Origin: Paracentrotus lividus
Lineage: Eukaryota; Echinodermata; Echinoidea; Camarodonta; Echinidae
Direction: 5' to 3'
DNA: 64,000 nt
Assembly: GCA_940671915.1 (NCBI GenBank)
Contig: CALNVZ010003426.1
Span: 36,792,512-36,856,511, forward strand
Part shown: piece after piece, positions 59,816 through 64,000 of the stretch
Position numbering within the stretch: the first letter of the stretch is position 1
How the letters are laid out: each line of letters opens with the position of its first letter
Position numbers and translations under genes: made by a program
The notes under the pieces: model-generated
Seen by the model: only the letters and a program-made list of their open reading frames with translations
What the model was told of the DNA's origin: nothing
Databases searched by the model: none

Positions 59816-61335
59816 CACATTACTGGTCGTGTGGTTACAATTATTGAAACTATTTATGGCACTCTGCCATAGAATATTCCGTCTAATGAATATGTACACT
59901 TTACTCATAGTTATGAATACAATATTCTGATATCAAAAGTACTAATGAGGTTTAGTATCATACATTCTTATCTAAGAAATTTCATTTTATAACATTCACT
60001 GTTTTGTGCCAAAGAATCCTATTTAATTTCATCTACACAATGTCATTTATTCTATCACTATAAGAGCTAAAAATATAAAGGGTCTAATTTCATCACACAG
60101 AAAAGGAAACATACTTTCAAGCTTCAACTATTCCTAAAACTTTCTACTTCAGCCCGTACATGGGCCGAAAGGCAGTTAAACCATAGTGTGCTAAAATAGT
60201 AATAGCAAGTATATTGAACACTGTTTCAATTCCCACATGGGTTTAAAAAAAAATTTAAAATGAAATAAACATCACAAATGAGAAAATATTTCCTAAATGC
60301 ATGTCCTGAAATGATGGAAGTATTTTACTTGTTATGATTGAAAGAAATAAAATTCTAGTGGTTATCTCATTTTTAAGAAAGAACATAGAAAGACACCATG
60401 ATTTTTTTTTTTTCTTCAAAAAAGAGTTTTTATCTTCATTTTAGAATGAGTTTAACAGTTGTTTGAATTTGAAAACAGTTTTCACCTTGTTCATAGAAAG
60501 TTGTTGCCTGAGTTCAAATCCTGAATTCAACATTTTTACACTATCATCCTTTTTGGCATCATATTGAAATTATATTTAGTACTATTAGACAGAAGTATTT
60601 ACATGTATTTATACAAACCCAGTAGAGAATATCTGTTAGCAACTAGCATCCTTTTCTGTCTCTCTTTAACTTTTGTTTTTCTTATCTATTTTTTTTTTTT
60701 TACACAAGACATTGAGTATCCAGCATCAAATGTGACAAAGAAATGTATGGGCTGTGGACAAGCATAATAGAGTTGCTATTGTCCCCAGACAATTGGGCCT
60801 ATAAAATGCATTGAAAGAGCTGATGCTGGATTCACATTTGTTTAGCTGATATGGCAGTACCTGAATTCATCTCATTGCCATCACAGAGTTACAAAACAGC
60901 ATTGAGTTATCATACAATTGTTGTCAACTTAAATTGAATACCTCCTTAGGTGTAACAAAGTGAAGGTTTGAAATGACTATAAAGATTGAAAATCAGATCT
61001 CCATAGAGTAAATATTCTCACAGGAAAAAGATTTCTCCCTCAAAGTATCATTGAATCAAACATTCACTGTTTTATTTTAGAATACAAGAGGCTCTGAAAT
61101 ATTTATTCAAGACTTTGAAAATTTGTTTGAATATTTGAAATATAACTCTTTGACTTGACATGTCACCAAAATCCTGTATTTAGTTCCTGGATTGATCTCT
61201 ATGTGGATAAATAAAGGTTGTCATTGCCATTGCCCTTGTCCGTGTCCTTGTGCTTGACCTTGTCCTTATAATTGTGTTTGTCATTGTGGGTTGCCATCAG
61301 ATAGTCTCTTTGCTGGGTGTAGAGGGGGCTATGGC

Positions 61336-61422
61336 CTAACTGCCTAGCTTAGCCAATGCTTTTAGTAATGCTCTATTCTCATCTTTCACCTGGTCAAGTT
61401 CATCCTCTGCAGCTTCCAGATC
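61336..61422 (-). CDS. Last exon of coiled-coil protein, PPP1R12-like tail
   Basis: The acceptor TTTTTTATCTTGAAAG opens 28 codons, DLEAAEDELDQVKDENRALL then KALAKLGS, and TAG. The pattern LKxxNxxLKDENxALIxxxxKL is what the C-terminal leucine zipper of myosin phosphatase targeting subunits (PPP1R12A/B) looks like; KDEN.AL and the final KL are shared. In that family the zipper binds partner kinases such as PKG. The match is short, so other coiled-coil proteins remain possible. Phase 0 at the start matches the exon at 63274-63378. Confidence 0.6.
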   Translation of the reverse strand, partial: DLEAAEDELDQVKDENRALLKALAKLGS

Positions 61423-63273
61423 CTTTCAAGATAAAAAATAAATAAATAAATAAAATAAAATGTCAAAGTTCATGAAGAATTTTGAATGTAACTCCCTTTG
61501 TGTCAGATTGGATGCTTGATCTGAAAATGCAGATGAAGCATCCAATCTAACACAATGAGAGTTACTCTCAAAATTGTTTCCTTAGAAATCCTCTAATGAA
61601 GATTATTTACCTTCAATAGCAAAGTTGTATTTTTAAGGTGACATGTGACTAGTTGGCTAAAAACCAGTTTGAGATTCCACCATTTAATTAATTATTATAT
61701 CTTTTATAAAACTAGATGTTCCAAGCGTTTAAATGATGTTAGAAACTAGTAGGTTTTTTTTTTTTACTGTAGTATCAACCAGCTAAATATCACCTTACAG
61801 AAGGAGTGATCAAAGTTTTCTATTAATTAGAAAAAATATCCCCACCATTTGCCTACAAAAAATGCAGATGTTCATATATTCATTATTTTGAAAAAGAGAG
61901 AGTGCAAACAGTGAATTTGAAAAATATATGGGACAATTTTTCTTTCTCTTGCGCTAGCTGATAAATTTGCGAGACATTTCCCTTACTTTTGGGTATTATA
62001 GAATTCTAACAATTTTACTGTAAATCAAATAGAAACTGAATACCGGTACTAATGATTACCAGTGAATATGATTGCTTATGTTGATAACCAAATGTTTCAA
62101 TAAATTTATCTATAAAAACATAAAATATATCTATCAGAAATAATGAAATGTCTAGACTGATGTGTATATATGAACATAATGAGATATGCATAACATTACT
62201 GCTGAATGATAGTTATGGTACATGACTTTATGCAAACATATATTTGGGAAATATAATTGCCTAATTTCATCAACACAAATTTATATTTTGATATCAGTAA
62301 AATCACATCTTTTTTCAATTCAGATTTGGTGCATGCAGAACTAATAAAAAAAACATGCTAATATATATCATTCTGATAGGAAGTACTTTTATACAAGCAT
62401 GCATATCCAATCACAATATATGTACATGTATTTCACTAGAACTGCAATATATGCAACAGGTTTTTGGCATGCTGTCCAATAATTGTTCACTAGGTATAAT
62501 TAGCACCAATATTAGGCACAGCAATACATCCAGTATAGTTTTGCCCATGTACAGCATTCCAAGAAATAACATATAAAATTATGACTATCTGACTACGAAA
62601 ACCACCACAGTAAGTCAATGGCAGGCCACGTCAAATATGTCCAAACCAACTGAATATTGTCTTTCTTTGAAACATTATACTTGAATATGATGGTAAGGCA
62701 GCATAATAACAAATTTTAAAATCAGGTGTTATCATAAATAACATTCAGTTTACTGGAATTGGGTTGTTCCTGGACTCATTTAATAATAGGCTATTACATC
62801 AAGCTATAGAAGACACGAGAGAGGGCGCTATAATATGAATGTAAGGACAGGACTTGAATCATTCTTTCAATACTGTAAAAATCAAATCAGATCTTTTTGT
62901 GAAGAGTTGCTGTATCCCTAAATTTGCACCCATTCTTGAAGTGATAGAATCTTTAATCTACATGTGTATATATAAATATATAAATTGATTGATATAAAGC
63001 CCATTGATAAGTTTTTTTTAAACTGGATACAATGCTATATCAAAACACAATTTATTATTATATTTATTGATTGATTAATTGATTGGTTTTATTTGCCAAG
63101 CCAACAATAAAAATTAAAGAAATAGAAAGGTAACAAATAAGAATAAGCTCGGGAGCTAATTTCCACTGGAAATTGATTAATTTACTGGGACGATTGGCCT
63201 CTGTTCTTGGGAATGATAAGGTGTATACTTTGATCTTAAAGCAAAGTAGGAATGAAATGATCTGGTCTTTTAC
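61423..63273. other. Intron of the coiled-coil gene
   Basis: AT-rich with no exon recognised. A (TAAA)n run lies by the acceptor near 61438-61462, and a pair of inverted words (gattggatgcttgatct near 61507, gatgaagcatccaatct near 61530) can form a small hairpin. Confidence 0.55.
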
Positions 63274-63378
63274 TTGGGTGAGTAGCCTGATTTCTTGTTC
63301 CAGGATGAGTACCCTCTCCTGCGACTGATCATACTTCCGTTGCAACCTCTTGTTAGCTCTTCGCTCCCGGTTTAACAT
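63274..63378 (-). CDS. Penultimate exon of coiled-coil protein, PPP1R12-like
   Basis: 35 codons between the acceptor CCCATCATCAG and a modest donor (CAA|GTAAAA): MLNRERRANKRLQRKYDQSQ then ERVLILEQEIRLLTQ. Charged heptads with leucines continue directly into the last exon as one coiled coil. The NRERRAxxRL start recalls the KRERRALERR stretch before the zipper of PPP1R12A. The first ATG is simply the first codon after the acceptor; upstream exons lie beyond the window. Both ends are phase 0. Confidence 0.6.
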
Positions 63379-64000
63379 CTGATGATGGGTAAGGCATCAC
63401 GGCATGGTGAGAAGGGTCAAAGGTCACGATGAATAGAGGGGCGACGAGCCACAAAGCATGCAGGAAAATAGAACAGGGATGCCATGCAGGAGGGAAACAA
63501 AATTAGATGGGAAAATGGCGTTATCAATGAGTTAAAATTCATACTCTTAACAAGGTACAGGGGAAACTTGTTTAAAGGATGTCTCATGTACTTTATCGCC
63601 CTGAAGTTAATATTATCTGTTTGCACACTCCTTAAAACCTTACATACGTGTACGTTTTGTGTTTAAGATCTGAAGGAGTGTCTATAATCAGGTTTAACTT
63701 TAGGGCTGTATACTGTATTTTTTTAAATTTTTTTTAAAACTTTTCTTTAAAGTATATTTTCAAGTTTTCAAAATTTGTTGGGTTTTTTTTTATCTTAGAA
63801 AAATAACTTTCCCTGTATAGTGCAAGCTCAGATGATGAGCTTCCATGTAATAATATAATAATACAAAAATATGTGAACTGTTACATCAAACGCCAACAAG
63901 AAATCACAATAAATCATTCCTAAGTTTCATACATTTCCTGAAAGTGATTAAAATCCTATTAAAAATGTGTATTTTACTTATTTTTATCTCACAAAATTAT

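Overview
The window is nuclear DNA of a marine invertebrate animal. It is AT-rich and intron-bearing, gene-poor and packed with short inverted-repeat DNA transposons. The repeat types (a tRNA-derived SINE, an L2/CR1-like retroposon tail, tandem blocks built on a gcgagcgcgaagcgcgag motif) and the abundance of acatgtac-type words suggest an echinoderm or another invertebrate deuterostome. That assignment is inference. I see no prokaryotic operon, CRISPR array or phage.

Three host genes can be supported. (1) A minus-strand gene from about 19.65 kb down to 5.57 kb encodes an AT-hook plus C2H2 zinc-finger nuclear protein. It has a 2.2 kb acidic/low-complexity exon (17460-19654), three microexons of 51, 48 and 53 nt (16854-16904, 15301-15348, 12443-12495) and a final seven-finger exon (5569 to about 6691). 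All junction phases agree, and one intron appears to be GC-AG. Its 5' end is unresolved; three candidate 5' exons lie at 24.2, 26.4 and 30.6 kb. (2) A plus-strand histone H2B gene is split into three coding exons (44650-44796, 47042-47179, 47971-48069), with a splice acceptor in its 5' leader and no histone 3' stem-loop that I can see. (3) The last two coding exons of a minus-strand coiled-coil protein (63274-63378 and 61336-61422) resemble the leucine-zipper tail of myosin phosphatase targeting subunits (PPP1R12 family).

The rest is mostly mobile DNA, often nested. A 4.5 kb long-inverted-repeat element (7351-11887) sits in the last long intron of gene 1 and holds a 1 kb TA-flanked element. 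A GC-rich TAA-flanked 3.4 kb element (26419-29845) lies inside an older inverted-repeat element (about 25980-31240) and carries a further hairpin element. A 5.6 kb AACGTT-rich long-inverted-repeat element (33134-38705) holds two decayed non-LTR retrotransposons, one of them split by a 404 bp hairpin element. TA-flanked hairpin elements lie at 14.3, 40.1, 45.5, 51.2 and 52.0 kb. A minisatellite of CCAAT-type boxes lies at 59.6 kb. Several insertions can be dated relative to each other from target-site duplications and filled or empty sites.

I found no convincing new multi-gene system. The most interesting items are the intron-split H2B with its duplicated upstream block, the AT-hook/zinc-finger gene with its microexon-coded AT-hook and GC-AG intron, and the GAGACGTCTC-rich hairpin family. 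Boundaries were read by eye.
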